From JAZDMK01 sp043800975 (lineage in GTDB: Bacteria > Bacteroidota > Bacteroidia > Bacteroidales > JAHJDW01), in the NCBI GenBank assembly GCA_043800975.1, contig JAZDMK010000319.1:1-5151 (forward strand): 5,151 bases of DNA, read 5' to 3'. Within the stretch, counting starts at the first letter, position 1, and every line of letters begins with the position of its first letter. Of the stretch, positions 1-5,151 are shown piece after piece. The notes under the pieces are model-generated. The model ran no database searches. It was not told the DNA's origin and saw nothing but the letters and a program-made list of their open reading frames with translations. Position numbers and translations under genes: made by a program.

Positions 1-1
1 T

Positions 2-40
2 GATGTTTTTTCTTTCGTTTCAGAAACGGCAATCTCATAA
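2..40 (+). CDS. Possible 3' end of an upstream gene (FolP-like?), partial
   Basis: An open frame enters from the left edge and stops at TAA 38-40. It gives twelve residues, DVFSFVSETAIS. The spacing Asp-Val, four residues, then Glu-Thr loosely recalls the C-terminus of Bacteroidota dihydropteroate synthase (FolP), whose gene I remember as often lying directly upstream of cdaA in this phylum. Twelve residues are far too few to identify a protein, and the frame at 3-59 is also open, so this is mainly an inference from gene order. If it is correct, the small inserted element at 62-227 sits in the gap between this gene and cdaA. Confidence 0.25.
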   Translation, partial: DVFSFVSETAIS

Positions 41-64
41 AATTTTCAGCACGAAAAGAGTTTA

Positions 65-87
65 GGGCGTGTCATGAAATAACCTTT
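65..87 (+). repeat. Left terminal inverted repeat of the miniature element
   Basis: It starts GGGCGTGTCATGAAATAA and pairs with 202-224 on the opposite strand (19/23 identical, 16/18 over the outer part). The TTA at 62-64 lies directly outside it. Confidence 0.7.
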
Positions 88-121
88 CTATTTTGACTTG
101 TTCTTTTGTCATTTTTCTACG

Positions 122-156
122 TTGCAAATTTTGCAAAGAGACGCAAGCTATTAGCT
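122..156. repeat. Two short palindromes in the centre of the miniature element
   Basis: Positions 122-136 read TTGCAAATTTTGCAA, a perfect 7-bp inverted repeat around one base. Positions 146-156 read AGCTATTAGCT, a perfect 5-bp inverted repeat around one base. They lie side by side near the middle of the element and could form small cruciforms or hairpins. No function is known to me. Confidence 0.4.
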
Positions 157-201
157 GCAATTTGCCCTTGATAAATAACTAAATTACTTCGTCAATTCTG
201 T

Positions 202-224
202 AAACTTTATTTCTTGACAAGCCC
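202..224 (-). repeat. Right terminal inverted repeat of the miniature element
   Basis: Read on the minus strand it starts GGGCTTGTCAAGAAATAA, the near-copy of the left end at 65-87. The second TTA copy at 225-227 follows it directly on the plus strand. Confidence 0.7.
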
Positions 225-225
225 T

Positions 226-233
226 TAGTTTTG
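226..233 (+). promoter_or_regulatory. Candidate -7 promoter box (TAnnTTTG) before cdaA
   Basis: TAGTTTTG matches the Bacteroidota -7 consensus TAnnTTTG exactly. Its first two bases are the right-hand copy of the element's TTA duplication. No TTG is found 17-23 bases upstream to serve as the -33 element, so the match could be chance. If it is used, transcription would start near 240, after the GTG at 233 and shortly before the ATG at 254. Confidence 0.25.
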
Positions 234-253
234 TGACTTCGTTATTTTTCCGT

Positions 254-1063
254 ATGTTTGACTCCAGAATGATGCCTTTAATAATAAACGATTTTAATAT
301 CCGCATGCTCGATGTGATCGATGTACTGCTGGTGGCCTTCCTGCTATACCAGTTGTATAATCTTATCAAAGGCACCGGTACCATCAACATTTTTCTTGGC
401 ATCATTGCCATTTATGTAATCTGGCTTATCGTGAAAGCCTTCGAAATGCAATTGCTGACGGAAATTCTCGGGCAGTTCATAAGTGTGGGTGTGATAGCGC
501 TTATCATAGTTTTCCAGCAGGAAATCCGTCAATTTCTTCTTGCTTTAGGCTCGCCTAATTTTTTAAAAAAGGGAGCAAAAGGTTTTCGCGGATTGCGGTG
601 GCAGATAAGCCAATTGGAAGGTCTGGATGTAGAACCAATAGTGAATGCCTGCGAAAGCATGGCTGCGTCAAACACAGGAGCATTAATTGTAATTGCCCGC
701 CGTAATGAGTTAAAAGCTTTCGTTGAAACCGGCGAAGCAATTAATGCAAGTATATCTAAACAACTTCTGGAAAATATTTTTTTTAAAAACAGTCCTTTGC
801 ATGATGGCGCAGTGATTATCAGCGGCAATAAAATCAAAGCTGCCCGCTGTGTGCTTCCTGTTTCAGAAAAAACAGATTTACCATCATTCATTGGATTAAG
901 ACACAGGGCGGCCGCCGGTATTACTGAGGAATCTGATGCCATCACTATCGTTGTTTCCGAACAACGCGGCGAAATATCCCTGGCACAGAACGGCGAACTT
1001 ACCATTGACATCAAACCTGCCAAACTGCGGGAGTTCCTGATCAAGGAATTCAAAGTAAAATAA
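254..1063 (+). CDS. cdaA: Diadenylate cyclase CdaA (c-di-AMP synthase)
   Basis: CdaA (DacA) condenses two ATP into the second messenger cyclic di-AMP, which controls potassium and osmolyte balance and cell-wall homeostasis. It acts at the inner membrane with its catalytic domain in the cytoplasm. From the ATG at 254 the protein has 269 residues. Three hydrophobic helices lie at about 20-39, 42-61 and 73-91, followed by a basic linker and the DAC (DisA_N) domain. Both DAC signatures are present: DGA at 184-186 (context SPLHDGAVII) and RHR at 216-218 (context GLRHRAA). Length and layout are normal for the family. The frame also has a GTG at 233 and ATGs at 269 and 272. The GTG is unlikely because it overlaps a TAnnTTTG box and adds an odd N-terminus; 269 or 272 remain possible. 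No Shine-Dalgarno sequence is seen, as is usual in Bacteroidota. A miniature element lies immediately upstream, and the gene converges on the TPR lipoprotein gene. Confidence 0.95.
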   Translation: MFDSRMMPLIINDFNIRMLDVIDVLLVAFLLYQLYNLIKGTGTINIFLGIIAIYVIWLIVKAFEMQLLTEILGQFISVGVIALIIVFQQEIRQFLLALGSPNFLKKGAKGFRGLRWQISQLEGLDVEPIVNACESMAASNTGALIVIARRNELKAFVETGEAINASISKQLLENIFFKNSPLHDGAVIISGNKIKAARCVLPVSEKTDLPSFIGLRHRAAAGITEESDAITIVVSEQRGEISLAQNGELTIDIKPAKLREFLIKEFKVK

Positions 1064-1092
1064 AAAATGCAGAGAATCTTCTCCTCATTTTT
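1062..1092. terminator. Weak bidirectional terminator between converging genes
   Basis: GAGAATCTTCTC at 1072-1083 can fold into a short stem (GAGA/TCTC with a 4-base loop). It is followed on the plus strand by ATTTTT at 1087-1092 and on the minus strand by TTTTTT (plus-strand A-run at 1062-1067). It lies between the stops of cdaA and the TPR lipoprotein gene, where a shared terminator is expected. The stem is short and not GC-rich, so support is modest. Confidence 0.3.
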
Positions 1093-1120
1093 CGTAAATT
1101 TTGTTGAACGATACAGTAAC

Positions 1121-1663
1121 CTACTTCTTATTGTTTGCTTCCAGTGTATCTGTTTTTTGTTTAGCAATCAGTTCAGCACTGATCTGTTCAGGAGTTTTGC
1201 CAAGCATACCGAGCAAACTCTGTGCATCATCGGCAAATTCGTTGTCGGGATATTTTTTTATAAAAGCATTATAGCCTTCTTCCGCTTTTTTAATGTTCTT
1301 AAGGAAATTGTCATAGGTGAATGCCTTCAGAAACATGCATTCGGGGACTTTCTTAAAATCAGGATAATCGCTGATGATTTTATCAAAAAGTTCAATTGCC
1401 TGATTTGGATTGCCCGTATTCATTGAAATGCTTGCCGCTTTGAAACAGCATGATGCGGCAGCGGTATCATCAGGATATTCCTTTGCAAAATCAACATATG
1501 CATCTGCAAGTTCTTTTGCTTTTGCAACATTAAAAGTCGTTTCGGTTTTAGAGTGTACAACTTTTTCCAGTTCTTTGATTTTGTCAATTTTGGTTTGCCT
1601 GCCTTCAGAACAGGATGCAAAAACCAGAGCAAAGATTACAGGCAATAAAAATGTATTTTTCAT
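1121..1663 (-). CDS. TPR-like (TPR_6/BamD-type) lipoprotein
   Basis: This 180-residue protein starts with a lipoprotein signal peptide: MKNT, a hydrophobic stretch at 5-16 and a lipobox FASC with the acylated Cys at 18. After a charged coiled-coil-like segment (about 24-50) come helical repeats of tetratricopeptide type. Their ends are marked by evenly spaced Tyr-Pro-Asp turns at about 63-65, 100-102 and 138-140, some 37 residues apart, as in TPR_6 and BamD/YbgF-like proteins. A charged tail follows. It should be anchored in the outer or inner membrane facing the periplasm and act as a protein-protein scaffold; no enzyme motif is seen and no partner can be named. It starts 18 nt after the def stop and is the last gene of the ruvX-def unit. 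From memory, a TPR protein after ruvX and def recurs in Bacteroidota. At about 180 residues it is shorter than BamD (about 245), so I do not call it BamD. Confidence 0.8.
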   Translation of the reverse strand: MKNTFLLPVIFALVFASCSEGRQTKIDKIKELEKVVHSKTETTFNVAKAKELADAYVDFAKEYPDDTAAASCCFKAASISMNTGNPNQAIELFDKIISDYPDFKKVPECMFLKAFTYDNFLKNIKKAEEGYNAFIKKYPDNEFADDAQSLLGMLGKTPEQISAELIAKQKTDTLEANNKK

Positions 1664-1681
1664 ATTCCATTGTATTTTCTG

Positions 1682-2248
1682 TTATTTCTTTTTTGATTTT
1701 GCAAATTTCATTTTATATGCAACTTCAATGCTGCCTGTCATAATATCATTCAGTTTGCCTTTAATAAGCTGCTTTTTCAGAGGGCTCAGACGGTCAACAA
1801 ATACAATCCCATCCGTATGGTCATATTCATGCTGGATGATGCGTGCAAGAACACCATCGTACCATTCATCATAAAAATTGAAATTTTCATCATAATATTG
1901 AATTCTTATCTTCGGCTTTCTCAGAATATCCTCCCTCAATTTTGGAAAACTCAGGCATCCTTCATTAAACAACCATTCTTCGCCTTCTTCTTCTGTTATT
2001 TTCGGATTGATAAAGACCTTTCTGAAACCATTAAGTTCAGGATTGTCATCGGAATAACCTGTTGCATCAATAATAATCAGGCGAATGGCTAATCCTATCT
2101 GTGGTGCGGCCAAGCCCACGCCCGGAGCGGCATACATGGTTTCGAACATGTTTGCAATAAGTTCTTTCAGGTTGGGATAGCTCTTCCCTATCTCTTCCGC
2201 TTTCTTTTTCAGAACAGCATTTCCGTATGAAAGTATCGGTAAAATCAT
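1682..2248 (-). CDS. def: Peptide deformylase
   Basis: Peptide deformylase removes the formyl group from the N-terminal methionine of new proteins as they leave the ribosome; it is a cytoplasmic metalloenzyme, usually with Fe2+. All three family motifs are intact in the 188-residue product: GVGLAAPQ at 43-50, EGCLS at 96-100 (Cys98 binds metal) and HEYDH at 140-144 (His140 and His144 bind metal, Glu141 is catalytic). The N-terminus, ILPILSYGN..VLKKKAEEI, is typical of Bacteroidota deformylases and supports the ATG at 2248. Length is normal, with a Lys-rich C-terminal tail. The gene starts 7 nt after the ruvX stop and ends 18 nt before the TPR lipoprotein start. The three are therefore very likely co-transcribed from the promoter before ruvX. 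Confidence 0.97.
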   Translation of the reverse strand: MILPILSYGNAVLKKKAEEIGKSYPNLKELIANMFETMYAAPGVGLAAPQIGLAIRLIIIDATGYSDDNPELNGFRKVFINPKITEEEGEEWLFNEGCLSFPKLREDILRKPKIRIQYYDENFNFYDEWYDGVLARIIQHEYDHTDGIVFVDRLSPLKKQLIKGKLNDIMTGSIEVAYKMKFAKSKKK

Positions 2249-2255
2249 TAAAAAA

Positions 2256-2681
2256 TTATTTCTTCATCAAATGTATATTTTCCATGTACGACTGCAGAAT
2301 GATTGTTGCACTCACGCTGTCGAGCAATTCCTTATTTTGCCTGTCCTTCTTCTTCATGCCTGAATCGTCCAATGTCTGCATTGCCATCTTTGAGGTAAAT
2401 CTTTCGTCAAAACGATGAACAGGGATTTCGGGAAATAATGATTGCAGTTGTTTAATGAACGGTTGTATAAATTTTTCGGATTCGGAAAAACTCCCATCCA
2501 TGTTTTTAGGTTCGCCCACAACAATGCATTCCACATTTTCCTTTACCACGTATTCTTTTAAAAAAAAGATGACTTCTTTCGAATGCACAGTTTTCAAGGC
2601 ATGTGCAATGATTTTCATTTCATCGGTAACAGCCAGCCCTACCCTTTTTGTTCCGTAATCGATTGCGAGTATTCTTCCCAC
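2256..2681 (-). CDS. ruvX: RuvX/YqgF family nuclease (putative pre-16S rRNA nuclease / Holliday junction resolvase)
   Basis: YqgF/RuvX is an RNase H-fold nuclease. In E. coli it has been linked to 5' maturation of 16S rRNA, and it has also been proposed as a Holliday-junction resolvase. The 141-residue product shows the expected order: strand 1 with AIDYGTKRVG (acidic Asp8), the GEPKNMDGS loop at 56-64, DERFTS at 92-97 and the last acidic motif LDSVSA with Asp121. The length is normal (138-150). The start is a GTG at 2681-2679. It is the first possible start, because an in-frame TAA lies only three codons upstream (plus-strand 2688-2690), and it leaves the conserved N-terminus GRILAIDYG complete. 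It is the first gene of the ruvX-def-TPR unit and is divergent from dapD. Confidence 0.95.
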   Translation of the reverse strand: MGRILAIDYGTKRVGLAVTDEMKIIAHALKTVHSKEVIFFLKEYVVKENVECIVVGEPKNMDGSFSESEKFIQPFIKQLQSLFPEIPVHRFDERFTSKMAMQTLDDSGMKKKDRQNKELLDSVSATIILQSYMENIHLMKK

Positions 2682-2699
2682 TTCAAATTATATTGAATG

Positions 2700-2727
2700 C
2701 AAAAATATAAATAAATATTTCATGCAA
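2700..2727 (-). promoter_or_regulatory. Bacteroidota-type promoter for ruvX-def-TPR operon
   Basis: On the minus strand, TATTTTTG (plus 2700-2707) fits the -7 consensus TAnnTTTG exactly. A TTG (plus 2725-2727) lies 17 bases upstream as the -33 element. Transcription would start near 2694, leaving a leader of about a dozen bases before the GTG at 2681. The spacing is at the short end of what I recall for the phylum, and AT-rich DNA yields such matches by chance. Confidence 0.45.
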
Positions 2728-2809
2728 TTATCTTTTTTTGATTTATATATATAATAAAGGTGTCATTGGAAATTTATTTTCATTAATTTTACAAATCAAA
2801 ATTAACTTT

Positions 2810-3622
2810 ATGAATTTGCGGGAAATAATTGAAAAAGCATGGAATGAAAGGGAAATGCTTAAAGATGCAAAAACCATTGATGCCATTCGTAATGCCATAC
2901 TTGAACTGGATATGGGAAATCAGAGAGTTGCTGAACCCACCGATGATGGATGGATAGTGAACATCTGGTTAAAGAAAGCAGTGATCCTTTATTTTTTAGT
3001 TCAGAAAATGGAGGTCATTGAAACGGGTCCGTTTGAATTCCACGATAAAATTCCATTGAAAAGAAATTATGCAAGGCTGGGTGTACGTGTTGTACCTCAT
3101 GCCATAGCCAGGCATGGATCCTATATTGCACATGGTGTTGTCATGATGCCTTCCTATGTGAATATCGGCGCGTATGTTGATACCGGAACCATGGTCGATA
3201 CCTGGGCTACTGTCGGCTCCTGCGCACAGATAGGCAAAAATGTTCATCTGAGCGGTGGCGTTGGTATTGGCGGTGTTCTTGAGCCTGTTCAGGCAGCTCC
3301 AGTGATTATCGAAGACGGATGTTTCATTGGTTCACGCAGTATTATTGTGGAAGGTGCAAGAGTTGAAAAGGAAGCTGTGCTGGGAGCAAATGTTGTAATT
3401 ACACAATCAACGAGAATTATCGATGTGTCGGATAAAGAGCCAAAGGAATACAAAGGTTACGTACCTTTTCGTTCTGTTGTGATTCCCGGGTCGTATTCAA
3501 AAAAATTCCCTGCCGGTCAATTCAATGTCAACTGTGCCCTGATCATCGGAAAGCGCCGGGAGTCAACTGATCTGAAGACATCACTGAACGACGCGCTCCG
3601 TGAATTTGATGTAGCTGTTTGA
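2810..3622 (+). CDS. dapD: 2,3,4,5-tetrahydropyridine-2,6-dicarboxylate N-succinyltransferase
   Basis: DapD transfers succinyl from succinyl-CoA to tetrahydrodipicolinate in the cytoplasm, on the succinylase route to meso-diaminopimelate (cell wall) and lysine. From the ATG at 2810 the protein has 270 residues, the normal size (E. coli 274). The N-terminal helical domain (about 1-90) is followed by a left-handed beta-helix of hexapeptide repeats (about 95-200). It holds the family hallmark at 114-160, including MPSYVNIGAYVD, GTMVDTWATVGSCAQIG and HLSGGVGIGGVLEP, and ends in LIIGKRRESTDLKTSLNDAL. An upstream TTG at 2738 is in frame, but it would add 24 unconserved residues translated from AT-rich leader sequence. 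The ATG gives the expected start MNLREIIEKAWNER. The gene is divergent from ruvX, with 128 nt between the starts. No clear promoter was identified: a TTTG at 2737-2740 is followed 20 bases on by only a poor -7 match. Confidence 0.97.
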   Translation: MNLREIIEKAWNEREMLKDAKTIDAIRNAILELDMGNQRVAEPTDDGWIVNIWLKKAVILYFLVQKMEVIETGPFEFHDKIPLKRNYARLGVRVVPHAIARHGSYIAHGVVMMPSYVNIGAYVDTGTMVDTWATVGSCAQIGKNVHLSGGVGIGGVLEPVQAAPVIIEDGCFIGSRSIIVEGARVEKEAVLGANVVITQSTRIIDVSDKEPKEYKGYVPFRSVVIPGSYSKKFPAGQFNVNCALIIGKRRESTDLKTSLNDALREFDVAV

Positions 3623-3720
3623 TTTTATTCGACTTCCTGTTTTTCGTTTTATGATTTTTTTCATATTTCCGCTTATGTAATTTAGACAGAAAATAAATTT
3701 TGTTTTTCTTATAATATGTA

Positions 3721-3751
3721 TTGATTTTTGCTTTTCAAAGTAGTATTATTG
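3721..3751 (+). promoter_or_regulatory. Candidate promoter for the split 5'-nucleotidase genes
   Basis: TTG at 3721-3723, 20 bases, then TATTATTG at 3744-3751 matches the Bacteroidota pattern TTG-N(about 17-23)-TAnnTTTG with one mismatch in the -7 box. Transcription would start near 3757, about 28 nt before the ATG at 3785. This is the best candidate in the 160-nt AT-rich gap after dapD; it is not proven. No GC-rich terminator is visible in that gap. Confidence 0.33.
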
Positions 3752-3784
3752 TAACCTTAAACCGGCAGCAAAATTATTTATTTG

Positions 3785-4555
3785 ATGTTTAAAAATTTCA
3801 GGGTTTTCATAGCTGTTATATTCATTGCAGCATTTCTTCTTTCATGCAGGCATGTATATCGTATCGAAAAAGTTGAAACGAATGTTCTTTCTATCGACAG
3901 CGTTACCGTAGTAAAAGAGGATACCACTATTCTCCGGATGATAAAACCTTTCAGAGAAAAAATGGAATTGGAAATGAATGAAGTGCTTGCTTACACAGAA
4001 GAAGCAATGCTTAAGGACAAACCCGAAGGTATTTTAAATAATTTTGTTGCAGACCTTGTTCTTGTTGAAGCCAACGAAAATTATAAATCCCCTGACGGAA
4101 ACAAAATTGATTTCTGTATATTAAATAATGGCGGCTTACGAACATCGCTTCCCAAAGGAGCCATAACCCGGGGAAAAATATACGAGCTTATGCCTTTTGA
4201 TAATAATATGGTAGTAATTACACTTACCGGTGAAAAAATCATACAGATGTTCAACTTTATTGCAAAAGCAGGCGGTGTACCGGTTTCAGGATTTTCAATG
4301 GGTATTAAGGATACTGCCGCCGTAAATATTTCTTTGAACGGGAAAGAATTTGATAAAACAAAAAATTACAAAGTGGTTACGTCCGATTATCTTGCGAACG
4401 GAGGAGATAAAATGCATTTTTTCGATGATCCTGTTAAATCCGAAAATATGGAAATAAAAATCCGTGATGCCATTATTTCGTATGTAACCAAAGAGAACAT
4501 AAAAGGAAACAAGCTGAAATCGGAACTCGACAAGCGTGTATATTATGAAAAGTAG
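3785..4555 (+). CDS. Lipoprotein: 5'-nucleotidase C-terminal domain only
   Basis: This 256-residue protein has a lipoprotein signal: FKNFR, a hydrophobic core at 7-19 and a lipobox LLSC with Cys21. The rest matches the C-terminal, substrate-binding domain of UshA-type 5'-nucleotidases (5_nucleotid_C). The hallmarks are NNGGLR at 114-119, the ITRGKIYELMPFDN stretch ending at 140, and SDYLANGGD at 200-208. The catalytic metallophosphoesterase half is absent, so this protein alone should bind a nucleotide base but not hydrolyse it. That half is encoded by the next gene, whose ATG lies inside the end of this one (11-nt overlap, 4545-4555). The two products therefore probably assemble into one enzyme acting outside the cytoplasm. 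The ATG at 3785 is preferred to the adjacent in-frame TTG at 3782. Confidence 0.88.
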   Translation: MFKNFRVFIAVIFIAAFLLSCRHVYRIEKVETNVLSIDSVTVVKEDTTILRMIKPFREKMELEMNEVLAYTEEAMLKDKPEGILNNFVADLVLVEANENYKSPDGNKIDFCILNNGGLRTSLPKGAITRGKIYELMPFDNNMVVITLTGEKIIQMFNFIAKAGGVPVSGFSMGIKDTAAVNISLNGKEFDKTKNYKVVTSDYLANGGDKMHFFDDPVKSENMEIKIRDAIISYVTKENIKGNKLKSELDKRVYYEK

Positions 4556-5151
4556 CAGGCGTGATTTTATAAGAACAATTCTTGCAGGTGGTGCTTTGGC
4601 AGGCATTTCAGGCAGTCCGTTGCATGCCTTAAACAATAAAAAGGAGTATACTAAAATCACCATACTTCACACCAACGACACGCACAGCCATATCGACCCT
4701 TTTCCTGCAAACGATCCTAAATATCCCGGAATGGGCGGTTATGCAAAACGCGCTGCCGTGATCAAAGATATCCGCAACATAGAAAAAAATGTGATGCTAT
4801 TAGATGCGGGAGACATATACCAGGGCACACCTTATTTTAATATGTATAAAGGCGAACTTGATTTAAAGCTGATGAGCCAGATGGGATATGATGCAGCTAC
4901 GCTGGGCAACCACGAATTTGATAACGGACTGGAAGGAATTGACAGCAAACTGCCGTATGCTTCATTTCCTTTTATCTCCTCGAACTACGATTTTTCAAAT
5001 ACCATCCTTGAAGGAAAAATTTCCGATTATAAAATTTTTGAAAAAGAGGAAATTAAAATCGGGGTGTTCGGACTGGGTATTGAGCTGTACGGACTTGTTG
5101 ATAAAACAAAAACCGGCGGCATAATATATAATGATCCTTTCGAAAAAGCCG
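4545..5151 (+). CDS. Tat-exported metallophosphoesterase, 5'-nucleotidase N-terminal domain (partial, runs off the window)
   Basis: The frame is open from the ATG at 4545 to the window end, giving 202 residues with no stop. The N-terminus carries a twin-arginine signal: SRRDFIR at 4-10, a small hydrophobic core TILAGGALAGIS and a likely cleavage site after LHA (about residue 28). The mature part is the N-terminal catalytic domain of the UshA/5'-nucleotidase family. It shows ILHTNDTHSH (Asp45 and His47, metal), LLDAGD at 85-90 (Asp90, metal) and LGNHEFDNG at 120-128 (Asn122 and His123). It should bind two metals and hydrolyse nucleotide monophosphates or related phosphoesters in the periplasm. 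The 11-nt overlap with the preceding gene implies translational coupling. Normally both domains form one polypeptide in the order catalytic then substrate-binding; here they are separate genes in the opposite order. Whether another domain follows cannot be seen. Confidence 0.9.
   Translation, partial: MKSSRRDFIRTILAGGALAGISGSPLHALNNKKEYTKITILHTNDTHSHIDPFPANDPKYPGMGGYAKRAAVIKDIRNIEKNVMLLDAGDIYQGTPYFNMYKGELDLKLMSQMGYDAATLGNHEFDNGLEGIDSKLPYASFPFISSNYDFSNTILEGKISDYKIFEKEEIKIGVFGLGIELYGLVDKTKTGGIIYNDPFEKA

Larger units (their letters stand above)
62..178 (-). pseudogene. Possible transposase C-terminal remnant inside the miniature element
   Basis: On the minus strand a frame is open from 178, just after an in-frame TAG at 179-181, to a TAA at 62-64. 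It gives about 38 residues that end ...MTKEQVKIERLFHDTP. The last sense codons run through the left inverted repeat and the stop codon is formed by the TTA target-site copy. In many small insertion sequences the transposase gene ends in or beside the terminal repeat. The inner part, around residues LQLIACVSLQNLQRRK, has the mixed hydrophobic and basic look of some transposase C-termini. I infer that the element arose by internal deletion of a larger IS, keeping the 3' end of its gene. No catalytic DDE residues lie in the retained part, so it has no function as such. A chance open frame of this length in AT-rich DNA is also quite possible. Confidence 0.3.
62..227. mobile_element. Miniature inverted-repeat element (MITE-like, non-autonomous IS derivative)
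   Basis: The body runs from GGGC at 65 to GCCC at 224 (160 bp). Its left end, 65-87, matches the reverse complement of its right end, 202-224, at 19 of 23 positions; the mismatches are at repeat positions 5, 11, 19 and 20. A further TTGAC is shared slightly inside both ends (93-97, and 191-195 in reverse). The body is flanked by a 3-bp direct repeat TTA (62-64 and 225-227), as expected of a target-site duplication. It is far too short to encode a complete transposase, so it would have to be moved in trans. A 3-bp TNA target duplication fits some IS5-type groups, but the family cannot be named from this copy alone. It lies between the left-edge sequence and cdaA, about 26 nt from the chosen cdaA start. 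Confidence 0.72.

Noticed and set aside
16..28. CGTTTCAGAAACG inverted repeat near the left edge, possible terminator
   Set aside because: The stem is only 5-6 bp and no T-run follows on either strand in the right place. It also lies within the possible 3' end of the upstream gene.
529..1167. Long minus-strand open frame (212 codons) across cdaA
   Set aside because: It lies opposite a clear diadenylate cyclase with intact motifs, and its translation resembles no family. It is a shadow frame.
1410..1874. Plus-strand open frame opposite the TPR lipoprotein and def
   Set aside because: It overlaps two well-supported minus-strand genes and has no recognisable motifs, so it is a shadow frame.
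2737..2768. TTTG-N20-TGTCATTG as a dapD promoter
   Set aside because: The -33 part and the spacing fit, but the -7 box matches only 4 of 6 fixed positions. That is not enough to annotate in AT-rich DNA.
2738..2809. Extended N-terminus of DapD from a TTG start
   Set aside because: It would add 24 residues absent from the family. The ATG at 2810 gives the conserved start MNLREIIEKAW and a normal length.
3650..3665. TATGA-TTTTTT-TCATA hairpin after dapD as a terminator
   Set aside because: The arms are only 5 bp and almost entirely A/T, so the stem is too weak to call in such AT-rich sequence.
4888..5124. Plus-strand 78-codon open frame near the right end
   Set aside because: It lies in another frame inside the metallophosphoesterase gene, whose catalytic motifs (GNHEFD and others) show the true frame.

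Overview
The window looks like ordinary chromosome from a member of the Bacteroidota (Bacteroidales or Flavobacteriia-like). The evidence is the close match of DapD and CdaA to the forms I know from that phylum, the absence of clear Shine-Dalgarno sequences before most genes, several TAnnTTTG-type -7 promoter elements, moderately AT-rich DNA, and the gene order ruvX-def-TPR lipoprotein. No RNA gene, CRISPR array or phage gene is visible.

Layout. Positions 2-40 may hold the last 12 codons of an upstream gene (possibly folP, weakly supported). Positions 62-227 are a small non-autonomous insertion element: a 160-bp body with 23-bp imperfect terminal inverted repeats, flanked by TTA direct repeats, with what may be the 3' end of a dead transposase frame inside. 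Just downstream is cdaA (+), a three-helix membrane diadenylate cyclase that makes c-di-AMP. Facing it is a compact minus-strand operon, ruvX-def-TPR lipoprotein (gaps of 7 and 18 nt), with a good promoter candidate before ruvX. A weak bidirectional terminator may separate the two converging units. Divergent from ruvX is dapD (+), tetrahydrodipicolinate N-succinyltransferase of lysine/diaminopimelate synthesis. After a 160-nt AT-rich gap come two overlapping plus-strand genes: a lipoprotein consisting of only the C-terminal (substrate-binding) domain of a UshA-type 5'-nucleotidase, then a Tat-signal protein carrying the N-terminal metallophosphoesterase domain, cut off by the window end.

How the genes fit together. 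Most are housekeeping genes: second-messenger synthesis, N-terminal deformylation, rRNA/recombination nuclease and cell-wall precursor synthesis. The most notable points are the miniature element immediately upstream of cdaA and the 5'-nucleotidase, whose two domains are separate genes in reversed order and seem to use different export routes (Sec/lipoprotein and Tat). I do not see a convincing wholly new system; the split nucleotidase and the element are the parts most worth checking.
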